Counted from the first letter of the stretch, positions 31,058 through 38,938 are shown. The stretch: 44,331 nucleotides of DNA from JBBTUF01 sp038063855 (GCA_038063855.1 JBBTUF010000008.1:1-44331), one strand, 5' to 3'. Numbers and translations: made by a program. The notes: generated by a model not told the origin, from the letters alone.

Positions 31058-31149
31058 AAATACAATAACGAGCGAAGGAGGAGACGATGGAGCCGTTTGT
31101 GCAAATATCCTAGCACTATTTTTTTATAAAAAAAATAGCCAATATTTCC

Positions 31150-31788
31150 CTACCTACCATCAAACGCTCGATCAATAATTGGTGATATAACTTTGTTTGG
31201 CAAGTTAAATAAGCCGACAATTACGCGCGCGAGAGGGTCGTGCGCAAGCGCTGCCTGTTGGCGTGCCGCGTTCCTCCCCGCTTGTTCGAGCGCACGTCTT
31301 CGATACTGCGCCTCTTGTGCTGCAATGCGTGCTTGTTCTTTTGCAAACGCGGCTCCAGCAATATCGTTTGGATTACGCTCAAACTCTGCATCGGCACGCG
31401 CTTGTTGACGAGCGGTTTCTTGAATAGTAGATACATCTCTTTGCGCCTGTTGGCGTGCGATTCGTTCTCGTTCTTGTGTGTATGCATCTCGAGCAATATC
31501 TTGAGCGGTTACCACATACTCATGCCTGTCGCCGGCCTCTGCTTCAGTTGGACTAAACTCCACACCAAGCCCTCCCGAGAGAGCCGTTCCAAGAAGCATT
31601 ACTTTTGCATATTTTCTTACTTTTTCTGGTAATTGAGTAAGAAATCCCTTCCCTTCGTCACCTTCATGAGTTACGCCTTCGCCTAATTTTTCTACAAGCA
31701 TTTCTGCTTCTCGATGCGCGAGCAGAGGCAATTGTGCTTCATGCGACTCTTGTGACCCTGTAGAATCTTCAAAATTTAGACCTTCCAT
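31150..31788 (-). CDS. 212-aa coiled-coil protein with one membrane-like segment
   Basis: The N-terminal 55 residues are acidic and polar. A hydrophobic stretch KVMLLGTALSGGLGVEFSP (about 63-81) is followed by AEAG, possibly a delayed signal or anchor. A Gln/Arg/Ala-rich helix follows (RERIARQQAQRDVSTIQ... KEQARIAAQEAQYRRRAL, about 105-180) and a hydrophobic tail (RVIVGLFNLPNKVI). No known family. It lies 9 bp after the 91-aa gene in a two-gene unit. Confidence 0.65.
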   Translation of the reverse strand: MEGLNFEDSTGSQESHEAQLPLLAHREAEMLVEKLGEGVTHEGDEGKGFLTQLPEKVRKYAKVMLLGTALSGGLGVEFSPTEAEAGDRHEYVVTAQDIARDAYTQERERIARQQAQRDVSTIQETARQQARADAEFERNPNDIAGAAFAKEQARIAAQEAQYRRRALEQAGRNAARQQAALAHDPLARVIVGLFNLPNKVISPIIDRAFDGR

Positions 31789-31797
31789 ATAATATTT

Positions 31798-32073
31798 TTA
31801 TGAACTGATAAGTTCTACTAACTGCGCTTCCTCATCTGAAACAATTTCTTGAATTTTCGCGGGGTCATCTCCTGCCGCTATTTTCTTTTTCAAATTATCA
31901 GTAAGCATTACAAGGGCATCCTCATCCTCTGACATAATATCAATGAATAACGAAACTGCCGCAGATGAGACACGAGCCAGCACACTCTGCCACATTATTA
32001 AATCGTCACCGGCGACTCCCCCGCCTTGAAGAATTGCCTCTGCCTTCGTAATAAGTTCCTCTTTTTGCATCAT
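31798..32073 (-). CDS. 91-aa acidic helical protein
   Basis: A small acidic all-helical protein (KEELITKAEAILQ, LFIDIMSEDEDALVMLTDNL, KIQEIVSDEEAQLVELI). First gene of a unit with the coiled-coil protein. It might be a partner or chaperone of that protein. No recognised domain. Divergent from the tRNA-Val/tsaD unit. Confidence 0.6.
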   Translation of the reverse strand: MMQKEELITKAEAILQGGGVAGDDLIMWQSVLARVSSAAVSLFIDIMSEDEDALVMLTDNLKKKIAAGDDPAKIQEIVSDEEAQLVELISS

Positions 32074-32155
32074 AATTTAATACTTTCTGTATACCATTTG
32101 TATATAAAATCTCAATGTACAAAAAAATAAAAACACGTTACACTGCCTACCATCA

Positions 32156-32230
32156 GCGCGATTAGCTCAGTGGTAGAGCGTTTGCATGACACGCAAAAGG
32201 CCACAGGTTCGATCCCTGTATCGCGCACCA
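32156..32230 (+). tRNA. tRNA-Val (GAC), CCA encoded, overlaps tsaD start
   Basis: Acceptor GCGCGAT/ATCGCGC, D arm GCTC...GAGC, anticodon stem TTTGC/GCAAA with loop ATGACAC (anticodon GAC), T arm ACAGG-TTCGATC-CCTGT, A73, CCA at 32228-32230. The final A is also the first base of the tsaD ATG. The tRNA therefore opens a tRNA-mRNA transcript that continues through tsaD and valS. Confidence 0.96.
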
Positions 32231-33357
32231 TGGCATTAAGAAAAACCACAACAATTCTTGCAATAGAAACCTCATGCGATGAAACAGGCATTGCAATTCT
32301 TGACTGCTCTGGTGGCTTTGCGAACCCAAAATTTGAAATTCGTGCGAATGTAATTACATCACAGATTGAACTCCATAAAGAATTTGGAGGAGTTGTACCA
32401 AATATTGCAAAACGTGAGCACATAAAACACTTGCCAATATTACTTGTTGATGCGCTCAAAAAAGCTGGCATTAACCCCGACGCCCTGTGGGATCGGGGCT
32501 CCGACCTTCGACAGGGGTCGAAGCGTCGGAGAAAACCAATTGACGCACTCGCAGTTACCGTGGGACCAGGGCTTGAACCGGCTCTCTGGGCCGGCATCAC
32601 TTTCACACAAGAACTTTCACAAAACTGGAAACTACCCGTAGTTGCAGCAAATCATATGGAAGGGCATATTGCTGCAATCTTGCTCGCACAAAGTGATAAG
32701 TCTAAAGTGAGAAGTGATAAGAAAAAAATTAAGTTTCCAGCAATAGCATTGCTGGTGAGCGGTGGGCACACAGAACTTGTTCTTGTAAAAAACTGGCTCG
32801 ACTATACCGTGATCGGAGAAACGGTTGATGATGCCGCAGGCGAAGCATTTGATAAAGTTGCGCGTATGCTTGACCTCCAATATCCTGGCGGGCCAGAAAT
32901 TAGTCGACTCGCCGAGACCGGTAACCGGTACGCGTATGCTTTCCCGCGCCCAATGATTAATACAAAAAATTATAACTTTAGTTTTTCGGGGCTGAAAACT
33001 GCGGTTCTATACGCGCTTCGTGATTTAAAAAGTAAAAAAATCGCATTCACCAAAAATGATGTTGCCGCTTCATTTGAAGAGGCTGTTGTCGATGTACTGC
33101 TGTTAAAAACAATGCACGCAATCAAAGAACATAATGCACGCACACTAATTCTTGGAGGTGGGGTTGCCGCAAATGTGCGCCTGCGAACGCGCATGCAAAT
33201 TGCCGCAAAAGAAGTTGGTATTCGTATCCACCTTCCTGCGATACAATTGACAACCGATAACGCTGCGATGATCGCGGCTAGCGCATATTTTCATGTAGAA
33301 AAAAATGATTTCACAGGCTGGAAAAAACTCTCAGCGCGTGCTACGATGCCATTGTGA
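32230..33357 (+). CDS. tsaD: tRNA threonylcarbamoyladenosine transferase TsaD
   Basis: 375 residues from ATG 32230. TsaD transfers the threonylcarbamoyl group to A37 of ANN-decoding tRNAs, with TsaB/TsaE/TsaC. Signatures: ILAIETSCDETGIAI (9-23), NHMEGHIAA (141-149; metal-binding His142/146), LLVSGGHTELV, GEAFDKVARML, YPGGPEI, FSFSGLKTAV and LGGGVAANVRLR. An unusual insert at about 85-102 (WDRGSDLRQGSKRRRK) is encoded by a dyad at 32499-32531. The ATG shares its A with the CCA of tRNA-Val, so tRNA 3' processing would leave the message with essentially no leader. It overlaps valS by 4 bp. Confidence 0.95.
   Translation: MALRKTTTILAIETSCDETGIAILDCSGGFANPKFEIRANVITSQIELHKEFGGVVPNIAKREHIKHLPILLVDALKKAGINPDALWDRGSDLRQGSKRRRKPIDALAVTVGPGLEPALWAGITFTQELSQNWKLPVVAANHMEGHIAAILLAQSDKSKVRSDKKKIKFPAIALLVSGGHTELVLVKNWLDYTVIGETVDDAAGEAFDKVARMLDLQYPGGPEISRLAETGNRYAYAFPRPMINTKNYNFSFSGLKTAVLYALRDLKSKKIAFTKNDVAASFEEAVVDVLLLKTMHAIKEHNARTLILGGGVAANVRLRTRMQIAAKEVGIRIHLPAIQLTTDNAAMIAASAYFHVEKNDFTGWKKLSARATMPL
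32499..32531. repeat. In-frame palindromic insert in tsaD
   Basis: CTCCGAC/GTCGGAG outer arms and TTCGAC/GTCGAA inner arms. It encodes a basic stretch absent from the normal TsaD core. Confidence 0.6.
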
Positions 33358-35543
33358 AACTTGAGGATCTATCTAAAAGTTACGACCCAAAACAATACGA
33401 AGAAGAAATATACCGCGCGTGGGAGCAGTCGGGGTTTTTTAATCCGGACTCATTGCCAAACGCAGAACGTCGCAAACCATTTTCAATTGTAATGGCGCCA
33501 CCAAATATTACCGGGCATTTGCATGTAGGCCATGCGCTTGAAAACGTTATGTCTGATGTTCTCATCCGTCGAAAACGAATGGAAAACTACAAACCGCTTT
33601 TTCTTCCCGGAAAAGACCACGCAGGTATTGCTGGCCAATTTGCAGTCGAAAAGGAACTTAAAAAAGAAGGAAAAACGCGAGCTGATTTGGGTCGCGAAAA
33701 ATTTCTTGAGCGTGTGTGGGAATATATGCGCGAAATCGGATCAAATATTGACCAAGAACTGAAAGGCCTCGGCATATCAACCGACTGGTCGCGCGCACGA
33801 TTCACAATGGATGAGGCGTACCAACATGCCGTTGAAAATGTTTTTTTGCATTATCATAAAAAAGGATATATCTATCGTGGTAAAAGAGTCGTCAATTGGT
33901 GTACTCGGTGTCGCACAACACTATCCGATCTCGAGGTTGAATATACTGAAGAGCAGGGGAAGCTCTACCATATCGCGTATGGACAAATAGATATTGCGAC
34001 AACTCGCCCTGAGACAAAACTGGGCGATTCAGCGCTTGCGGCACATCCGGCTGATGCACGATACACTGAATGGATTGGCAAAGATATTACTATCGAGACA
34101 AGTGATCCCACCGTACCGCGCGATAAAAAACCGAAAATGAGCAAAATAAATCTTCACGTTGTAGCCGACATTGCGGCTGATCCACAATTTGGAACCGGTG
34201 TTATTAAAGTAACACCAGCACACGATATGACCGACTACGAAATTTATACGCGCCATCCGGAAATAAATATTGTACAAATCATCGGTGAGAATGGACGAAT
34301 GAATAAAAATGCTGGCGTGCGATTTGAAGGCCTTACAGTTATGGAAGCGCGTGACCTTATGGTTGAAGACTTAACCACACTCAATCTATTAAAAAAAGCA
34401 GAAGACTATACCCATGCTGTCGCGCATTGCGACCGATGCAAATCCGTAATTGAACCGCTTTTATCTGACCAGTGGTTTTTGAAAATGGATAAATTGGCGC
34501 TTCATGCACAACGTGCAATAGAAAAAAATAAAGTTACGTTTGTACCAGAAAATCGAAAACAAATTATGCTTGACTGGATCGCGGGCATTCGCGATTGGAA
34601 TGTATCCCGCCAACTGTGGTGGGGGCATCGCATTCCGGCATGGCGATGTGAGTGCGATGAAAAAACAAAACCCGCCCGACCGGACAGTCGTTCGGGCGGG
34701 TGGCACATTGGACTCATGGCACCCACAGAACTTTGTCGACGTTGTAAAAAACCGTGGCAACAGACAACCGATGTTCTTGACACATGGTTTTCATCAGCAC
34801 TATGGCCGTTTGCAACGCTTCATTGGCCCGATGAAACTAATGACTTAAAAACATACTACCCAACGAGTGTAATATCGAGCGCGCGAGAAATTTTTTATCT
34901 CTGGATTTTTCGTATGCTTTTTTCAGGTCTCGAGTTTATGGGGCGTCCTCCGTTCAAAACAATTTTTGTACACCCAACTATTCTCGATAAGTCGGGGCGT
35001 AAAATGTCAAAATCAGTCGGCAATATTGTCGACCCCATGAAGCTCATTGGCGAATACGGAATTGATGCTGTGCGATTTGGTCTTATGTGGCAAGTGATGA
35101 GTACCCAAGATATTCATTGGTCGGAAGATGCGCTTCGTGCCGGAAAAAAATTCTTAAATAAAATTTGGAACTCGGGCCGTTTTACGCTCGCACAAATTGG
35201 TACACAAAATAGAACGCTCCGAAAACCACGTGCGACTCGTCCTCATACGCAAAAAATTCTTGCCTCTCTTGAAGCAACATCAAAAACAGTGCGAGCAAAT
35301 ATTGAAACGTACGAATTTGGAACCGCACTTCACACACTCTATGATTTTTATTGGCACGAATTTTGCGATGTATTTTTAGAAGAAGTAAAAAAAGATCCGT
35401 CCTCTGAGACGCATCAAGTGCTTTTTTATGTATTTGCCTCTTCATTAAAACTACTCCATCCTTTTATACCATTTATAACAGAAAAGCTTTGGGAGCTTAC
35501 CCCTGTTCAAAATAAAACTTTGTTGATTGTTGAAGAACTATAA
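33354..35543 (+). CDS. valS: Valine--tRNA ligase
   Basis: A 729-residue class I synthetase that charges tRNA-Val. APPNITGHLHVGHA (48-61) is the HIGH region. WCTRCRTTLSDLEVEY, TTRPETKLGDSALAAHP (editing-domain entry), HCDRC...KSVIEPLLSDQWF, RDWNVSRQLWWGHRIPAW and GRKMSKSVGN (about 546-555, KMSKS) follow in the proper order. It is shorter than the usual 850-950 residues, mainly because the C-terminal coiled-coil arm is missing, as in other CPR ValS. The start is GTG overlapping the tsaD stop (GTGA). An in-frame GC-rich dyad (34671-34700) adds PARPDSRSGG near a Cys-rich zinc site. It shares a transcript with tRNA-Val(GAC). Confidence 0.96.
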   Translation: MKLEDLSKSYDPKQYEEEIYRAWEQSGFFNPDSLPNAERRKPFSIVMAPPNITGHLHVGHALENVMSDVLIRRKRMENYKPLFLPGKDHAGIAGQFAVEKELKKEGKTRADLGREKFLERVWEYMREIGSNIDQELKGLGISTDWSRARFTMDEAYQHAVENVFLHYHKKGYIYRGKRVVNWCTRCRTTLSDLEVEYTEEQGKLYHIAYGQIDIATTRPETKLGDSALAAHPADARYTEWIGKDITIETSDPTVPRDKKPKMSKINLHVVADIAADPQFGTGVIKVTPAHDMTDYEIYTRHPEINIVQIIGENGRMNKNAGVRFEGLTVMEARDLMVEDLTTLNLLKKAEDYTHAVAHCDRCKSVIEPLLSDQWFLKMDKLALHAQRAIEKNKVTFVPENRKQIMLDWIAGIRDWNVSRQLWWGHRIPAWRCECDEKTKPARPDSRSGGWHIGLMAPTELCRRCKKPWQQTTDVLDTWFSSALWPFATLHWPDETNDLKTYYPTSVISSAREIFYLWIFRMLFSGLEFMGRPPFKTIFVHPTILDKSGRKMSKSVGNIVDPMKLIGEYGIDAVRFGLMWQVMSTQDIHWSEDALRAGKKFLNKIWNSGRFTLAQIGTQNRTLRKPRATRPHTQKILASLEATSKTVRANIETYEFGTALHTLYDFYWHEFCDVFLEEVKKDPSSETHQVLFYVFASSLKLLHPFIPFITEKLWELTPVQNKTLLIVEEL
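34671..34700. repeat. In-frame palindromic insert in valS
   Basis: CCCGCCCGA (34671-34679) and TCGGGCGGG (34692-34700) are exact inverts. They encode PARPDSRSGG between the two Cys pairs of the zinc region. Confidence 0.65.
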
Positions 35544-36280
35544 TGATACCCCACATCACACTCTCAACAACTCTCATGGCTTTTGTTGGTGGGTTTTTGC
35601 CCGCTTTCATCTGGCTATGGTTTTGGCTGAAAGAAGATGAAGCTCCAGAACCTCGCCACTTGCTGTTCCTTGCGTTTGTTGCAGGAATGCTTGAAATACC
35701 TGTAGCGCTTTTCTTTGAAAGAATGCTTTTGCGAGAATTATTACCGTTTATAACAAAAGCAACACAGACAAAAGAAACACTTATTGCAACAGGATCTCTT
35801 TTACTTGGTTCTGCGCTCATCGAAGAGTGTGCAAAATTTCTAGCGGTTGCCATTTTTATCTTTTGGCGTAAGGAATACGATGAGCCTGCCGACGCCATGA
35901 TGTATATGATAACAGCGGCACTTGGGTTTGCCGCTTTTGAGAATGCCTTATATCTACAAAGACCCTTTGCCTACGAAATATTCCAAGGACTTACGATTAT
36001 CAACCTCCGTTTTATAGGGGCAACACTTTTACACGCTCTTTCAAGCGGACTTTTGGGCTATTGTATTGCTGGGGCGTTCTTTCGAGGCAAAATTCGCAAG
36101 GAAATTGCTATTTTTTTGGGACTCCTGTTATCCACTCTCTTGCATGCATTGTTTAACCTTTCTATACTAGTAACAGGATTTGCTGGAGGAAATAGTATTG
36201 AGCCTGCACTCGCAATTCTTATTGCCGCGGGAGTACTTATCCTCTTCTCATTCGAACGCATTAAACATACAATACATTAA
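35543..36280 (+). CDS. PrsW-family intramembrane metalloprotease
   Basis: A 245-residue protein with about seven membrane helices. Family motifs: ALIEECAKFLAV (EE at 94-95, K98), GFAAFENALYL, and two His-bearing helices, ATLLHALSSGLLGY and STLLHALFNLSI. PrsW (peptidase M82) performs site-1 cleavage of anti-sigma factors in Bacillus; the substrate here is unknown. The ATG overlaps the valS stop by one base (TAATG), so it is translated from the tRNA-Val-tsaD-valS message. Confidence 0.9.
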   Translation: MIPHITLSTTLMAFVGGFLPAFIWLWFWLKEDEAPEPRHLLFLAFVAGMLEIPVALFFERMLLRELLPFITKATQTKETLIATGSLLLGSALIEECAKFLAVAIFIFWRKEYDEPADAMMYMITAALGFAAFENALYLQRPFAYEIFQGLTIINLRFIGATLLHALSSGLLGYCIAGAFFRGKIRKEIAIFLGLLLSTLLHALFNLSILVTGFAGGNSIEPALAILIAAGVLILFSFERIKHTIH

Positions 36281-36285
36281 GTACT

Positions 36286-36816
36286 ATGCCAAAAGATAAA
36301 CGATCATTTTTTGAACGCCTTACGGGTTCAGTATCTGTAGAAGATACAAACGAAGAAGAGCTCGAGGAAGCTGAGACGTACGAGCAACCTCGTGCGCACC
36401 TCGCGGTCTCTTCCGGAACTAAATCTCGAGCGCACACAAAAGCGTCACCCGCTCGAAAAGATGAAGATTGGCTCACGCCAGAAGAAGAAGGCCAGCTTAC
36501 CGTTGATGTTTTTCAGACAGAAAGCGATATTATCATCCAATCGACCGTTGCCGGTGTTCGACCTGATGATCTTGATGTGCAACTCACGCGCGACATGATC
36601 ACGATACGAGGCAAACGTGAACAAACTCGCGAAATTACGCATGATAATTACTTTTATCAAGAACTCTATTGGGGTAGTTTCTCGCGCTCCATACTATTTC
36701 CATGCGAAGTTGATGTAGATTCTGCCGAAGCCTCACTCAAACATGGGCTTCTCACCGTAAAAGTACCAAAACTCGACCGCCACCGCACTGAACGCATCAA
36801 AGTAAAGAATGAGTGA
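36286..36816 (+). CDS. Hsp20/alpha-crystallin small heat-shock protein
   Basis: 176 residues. An acidic disordered N-terminus (about 1-65) precedes the alpha-crystallin domain: GQLTVDVFQTESDIIIQSTVAGVRPDDLDV, DMITIRGKRE, YWGSFSRSILFPCEVD and ASLKHGLLTVKVPK. The last is the classic GLL motif. It is an ATP-independent holdase for unfolded proteins. It begins 5 bp after prsW, linking membrane proteolysis and protein protection in one operon. Confidence 0.92.
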   Translation: MPKDKRSFFERLTGSVSVEDTNEEELEEAETYEQPRAHLAVSSGTKSRAHTKASPARKDEDWLTPEEEGQLTVDVFQTESDIIIQSTVAGVRPDDLDVQLTRDMITIRGKREQTREITHDNYFYQELYWGSFSRSILFPCEVDVDSAEASLKHGLLTVKVPKLDRHRTERIKVKNE

Positions 36817-36822
36817 TTTTTT

Positions 36823-37005
36823 ATGAGCCTTTCAGAAAAACAATCATATCAAAAAGGAAGAGTAGACGGAATGGGTCAAGCTGTTGCCTTTGCATGGATT
36901 GGGTATTTTTTAAATGTTCAAGGAGATTTTCCTTTATTTGTTTCACTAGGGTTATCTTTATTATTGGTTGGATACTATTGGGGTTATCGAAAAAATACTA
37001 AATAA
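36823..37005 (+). CDS. 60-aa membrane protein at the end of the valS operon
   Basis: Two short hydrophobic segments (GQAVAFAWIGYFLNV and PLFVSLGLSLLLVGYYWGY) joined by a tight polar turn, a hairpin membrane protein. It starts 6 bp after hsp20 and is followed directly by the operon terminator. Unknown function. Confidence 0.6.
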   Translation: MSLSEKQSYQKGRVDGMGQAVAFAWIGYFLNVQGDFPLFVSLGLSLLLVGYYWGYRKNTK

Positions 37006-37012
37006 TTCAACG

Positions 37013-37049
37013 CAAACAAAAAATCCGCATAACGCGGATTTTTTGTTTG
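37013..37049. terminator. Operon terminator (16-bp stem)
   Basis: CAAACAAAAAATCCGC and GCGGATTTTTTGTTTG, loop ATAAC. It ends the tRNA-Val-tsaD-valS-prsW-hsp20 unit and could also act on minus-strand transcription after tRNA-Phe. Confidence 0.85.
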
Positions 37050-37093
37050 TTATGGTGGGATGCTTAGCGTCCCTAACACAACGCTCAGCGTTG

Positions 37094-37165
37094 TGCCGCG
37101 GGGGTGAATCGAACACCCGACACGACGCTCTTCAGGCGTCTGCTCTACCACTGAGCTACCACGGC
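37094..37165 (-). tRNA. tRNA-Phe (GAA)
   Basis: Acceptor GCCGTGG/CCGCGGC, D arm GCTC...GAGC, anticodon stem GACGC/GCGTC with loop CTGAAGA (anticodon GAA), T arm GGGTG-TTCGATT-CACCC, discriminator A. CCA is not encoded. Confidence 0.95.
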
Positions 37166-37278
37166 ATATTAAAAACTACCTCATTATCCTACTGCATTTT
37201 TTTGGCAAAAACAATCCCAACTTTCAAACATAAAAAATGCTCCTACGCGGACGTAAGAGCAGGGGTAAAACTATACTT

Positions 37279-37668
37279 TTATTTAAAACAAACAAGATTA
37301 TGGTGCCCATGAGCAAGCCATACTTCTCCATGAACTCGCATAGAGCTCGAGGTAAACTTTATTCCAATTTCTGGGAAATACATGCAATAAACATATGGGA
37401 TCCAAACGCCGCCGCCTTCATCTTGCCGTTGCGTACCCATGAAAAGTAAATTTGCCGTGTAAAAGCGCTGTGCAATCGGCTTCTGTCGTGAATTGTACTG
37501 CTTAATGAATGAACGTACGTGATTTTCGCCTGGCGTTGCGTGCTCGCGGTGCGCCCACGCAAGAAATTCATCGGCGGGCATAGAGTTTATGCCTAATGAA
37601 GCGCATGAAACATATTCGAGATCATAGACGCTAAAATCTTTATACGGAGTATTGCATAGCTCTCTCAC
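37279..37668 (-). CDS. 129-aa hypothetical protein
   Basis: The start GTG 37668 is chosen because AAGGAGG lies 8 bp upstream; ATG 37686 would include that site. The protein is soluble, with Trp/His-rich patches (FLAWAHREHATPGENHVRSF, EVWLAHGHHNLVCF) and VWIPYVYCMYFPEIGIKF. Several His and Cys residues could bind metal, but no domain is recognised. It stands alone between terminators. Confidence 0.6.
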   Translation of the reverse strand: MRELCNTPYKDFSVYDLEYVSCASLGINSMPADEFLAWAHREHATPGENHVRSFIKQYNSRQKPIAQRFYTANLLFMGTQRQDEGGGVWIPYVYCMYFPEIGIKFTSSSMRVHGEVWLAHGHHNLVCFK

Positions 37669-37720
37669 ACTCGTATCCTCCTTCATTGCAAAACAAAGAA
37701 CCTTGTAACAAAGGCTAGCA

Positions 37721-37756
37721 AAAAGAAACGCCACCTGCAATGCTTCGCAGGTGGCG
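37721..37756 (-). terminator. Terminator after the 34-aa gene
   Basis: CGCCACCTGC and GCAGGTGGCG (10-bp stem), followed on the minus strand by TTTCTTTTT. Confidence 0.75.
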
Positions 37757-37776
37757 AATGACCTTTTACAGCTTTG

Positions 37777-37881
37777 CTAAATTGTCCACATTGGTCGTAG
37801 CACAAGATACATAAGTGCAAGCGTGCCTGGGATAATAATCCCACACAAAATGAATCGAAGAAACGACATTAGTGTCAACAT
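37777..37881 (-). CDS. 34-aa single-pass membrane peptide
   Basis: ATG 37881 has GGGAGG about 5 bp upstream. The product MLTLMSFLRFILCGIIIPGT continues as a hydrophobic helix and ends RPMWTI. An upstream in-frame extension to 37992 runs towards tRNA-like DNA and is less likely. A small CCCGCA/TGCGGG hairpin sits just before the ribosome site. A terminator follows. Confidence 0.5.
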   Translation of the reverse strand: MLTLMSFLRFILCGIIIPGTLALMYLVLRPMWTI

Positions 37882-37980
37882 GGCGTCCTCCCAATCCCGC
37901 AAGCATTGTGCGGGGCACCCGAGTTCACTCCAAAAGCGATCCAACTCTAATTTATCACGAAAATAGTAAAAATTTAAATT

Positions 37981-38030
37981 GTGGGCACGCAAGGGATTGA
38001 ACCTTGGACCTTCTCGGCTTGCTCTGATGC
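37981..38030 (-). pseudogene. tRNA-like 3' fragment
   Basis: The minus strand reads CCAAGGTTCAATCCCTTG, a perfect T stem and loop, then CGTGCCCA, like an acceptor 3' strand with discriminator. No matching anticodon arm precedes it; tRNA-Val(UAC) lies immediately upstream instead. Probably a decayed or disrupted tRNA. Confidence 0.5.
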
Positions 38031-38031
38031 T

Positions 38032-38106
38032 TGGTGGACGGTGCAGGATTCGAACCTGCGGCCTTTCGCGTGTAAAGCGATTGCTCTACCACTGAGCTAA
38101 CCGTCC
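38032..38106 (-). tRNA. tRNA-Val (UAC), CCA encoded
   Basis: Acceptor GGACGGT/ACCGTCC, D arm GCTC...GAGC, anticodon loop TTTACAC (anticodon TAC) on a stem with one A-A mismatch, T arm GCAGG-TTCGAAT-CCTGC, A73, CCA at 38032-38034. It is sandwiched between tRNA-like fragments. Confidence 0.93.
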
Positions 38107-38179
38107 ACCAAGTATCGGAGTGTAAACGGTTAAAAGACATCAATATGTCTTTTAACCTCCACCATTGAGCTAGTCGCCC
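38107..38179 (-). pseudogene. tRNA-like 5' fragment with a 13-bp hairpin
   Basis: The minus strand from 38179 reads GGGCGACTAGCTCAATGGTG, like an acceptor 5' strand and D arm. It then has GGTTAAAAGACAT/ATGTCTTTTAACC (38128-38157), a 13-bp stem with 4-nt loop in place of a normal anticodon arm. A broken tRNA or a small structured RNA. Confidence 0.45.
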
Positions 38180-38207
38180 ATATAAAATCAACCGCCCGTG
38201 AGTTTTT

Positions 38208-38311
38208 ATCCCGCACCTTCACAATACCGAATTAAATCATACTAGAAAATTTTATAATCCACCAGTTCACTCATATAACAAGATTATATTACCTTCTAGA
38301 AGGTGCGGGAT
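38208..38311. repeat. 13-bp inverted repeat pair upstream of the tRNA-Val cluster
   Basis: ATCCCGCACCTTC (38208-38220) and GAAGGTGCGGGAT (38299-38311) are exact inverts about 80 bp apart, enclosing A+T-rich DNA. No gene in 38180-38330. Possible remnant of a small transposable unit or a large hairpin. Confidence 0.5.
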
Positions 38312-38330
38312 TTATTCTAGCGGATTTATA

Positions 38331-38370
38331 TAAAAAAGAAACCCCGCCTTTCTTTGTGAAAGGCGGGGTT
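38331..38370 (-). terminator. Terminator of the 123-aa/40-aa operon
   Basis: AACCCCGCCTTTC/GAAAGGCGGGGTT (13-bp stem), followed on the minus strand by TTTCTTTTTT. Confidence 0.85.
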
Positions 38371-38374
38371 GAGA

Positions 38375-38497
38375 CTAGAGCTGGCCTGGAAGACCGGTTG
38401 AGCGAGGCCCCTTGCCGTTGTCACCATACGAAAGCACGTGGCGAACAGCCAAGAAAACCAAACCAACGACCACAAGCCATACAACAGCATACATCAT
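38375..38497 (-). CDS. 40-aa membrane peptide, translationally coupled
   Basis: The ATG at 38497 overlaps the stop of the 123-aa gene (ATGATG containing TGA). One strong helix (AVVWLVVVGLVFLAVRHVL) is followed by a Gly/Pro-rich polar tail. It is missed by ordinary length cutoffs. A terminator follows 5 bp after the stop. Confidence 0.6.
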   Translation of the reverse strand: MMYAVVWLVVVGLVFLAVRHVLSYGDNGKGPRSTGLPGQL

Positions 38498-38865
38498 GCG
38501 GTTCTCCTTCTTTGTTGTCCAGTCACTACTCGCCTGTCAGCAGGAACGGAAAAGCCAAATTCTGCCGCAAGCCGACGAGCCTTCAAAAAGTTGTCATGCT
38601 GACGCCTAGCGAAAAACCTGTTTCTGTTCCAGCTAGCCTTGAGGCTTTGGCGATTCAACTCACTAAGTATTATACTCACTTCTTCTCGAGCAAGAGTTGA
38701 ATCATTTGGTAATTTTCCAAAGATCAACCTAAAAGACTCCCTTCGCCGTTCCATTAATTCCATTGCGAGCCGCCTTAAGCGACTTCTACTCCTGCGGACT
38801 TGCGCCCACGCAAGCAAAGGAATAAAAAGAATGGCTACCGGTAAAGCAATAATGCCTTCAAGCAT
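38494..38865 (-). CDS. 123-aa basic protein with N-terminal membrane helix
   Basis: One N-terminal helix (GIIALPVAILFIPLLAWAQV) is followed by a strongly basic, helical cytoplasmic part (RRSRSRLRRLAMELMERRRE, RFFARRQHDNFLKARRLA). ATG 38865 has AAGGAGG 8 bp upstream and a consensus promoter at 38911-38938, so high expression is likely. Unknown function; the basic domain could touch nucleic acid or phospholipid. Confidence 0.65.
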   Translation of the reverse strand: MLEGIIALPVAILFIPLLAWAQVRRSRSRLRRLAMELMERRRESFRLIFGKLPNDSTLAREEVSIILSELNRQSLKASWNRNRFFARRQHDNFLKARRLAAEFGFSVPADRRVVTGQQRRRTA

Positions 38866-38910
38866 ACGCGCCCCCTCCTTCCTTGGTTATATGTACTTTG
38901 TCTGCTAACG

Positions 38911-38938
38911 ATTATAACAAATAGAGCGTTTTTGTCAA
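38911..38938 (-). promoter_or_regulatory. Consensus sigma-70-type promoter
   Basis: -35 TTGACA (38938-38933), 16-bp spacer, -10 TATAAT (38916-38911), the best promoter match in the window. It drives the 123-aa/40-aa operon with a leader of about 40 nt. Confidence 0.85.

Noticed and set aside
32074..32155. A T-box or other riboswitch ahead of the valS unit
   Set aside because: The upstream sequence is short and A+T-rich and no T-box sequence or specifier stem was found; the unit starts with a tRNA instead.
37955..38191. A 78-codon minus-strand frame through tRNA-Val(UAC)
   Set aside because: It is tRNA sequence read as protein, with no independent support.
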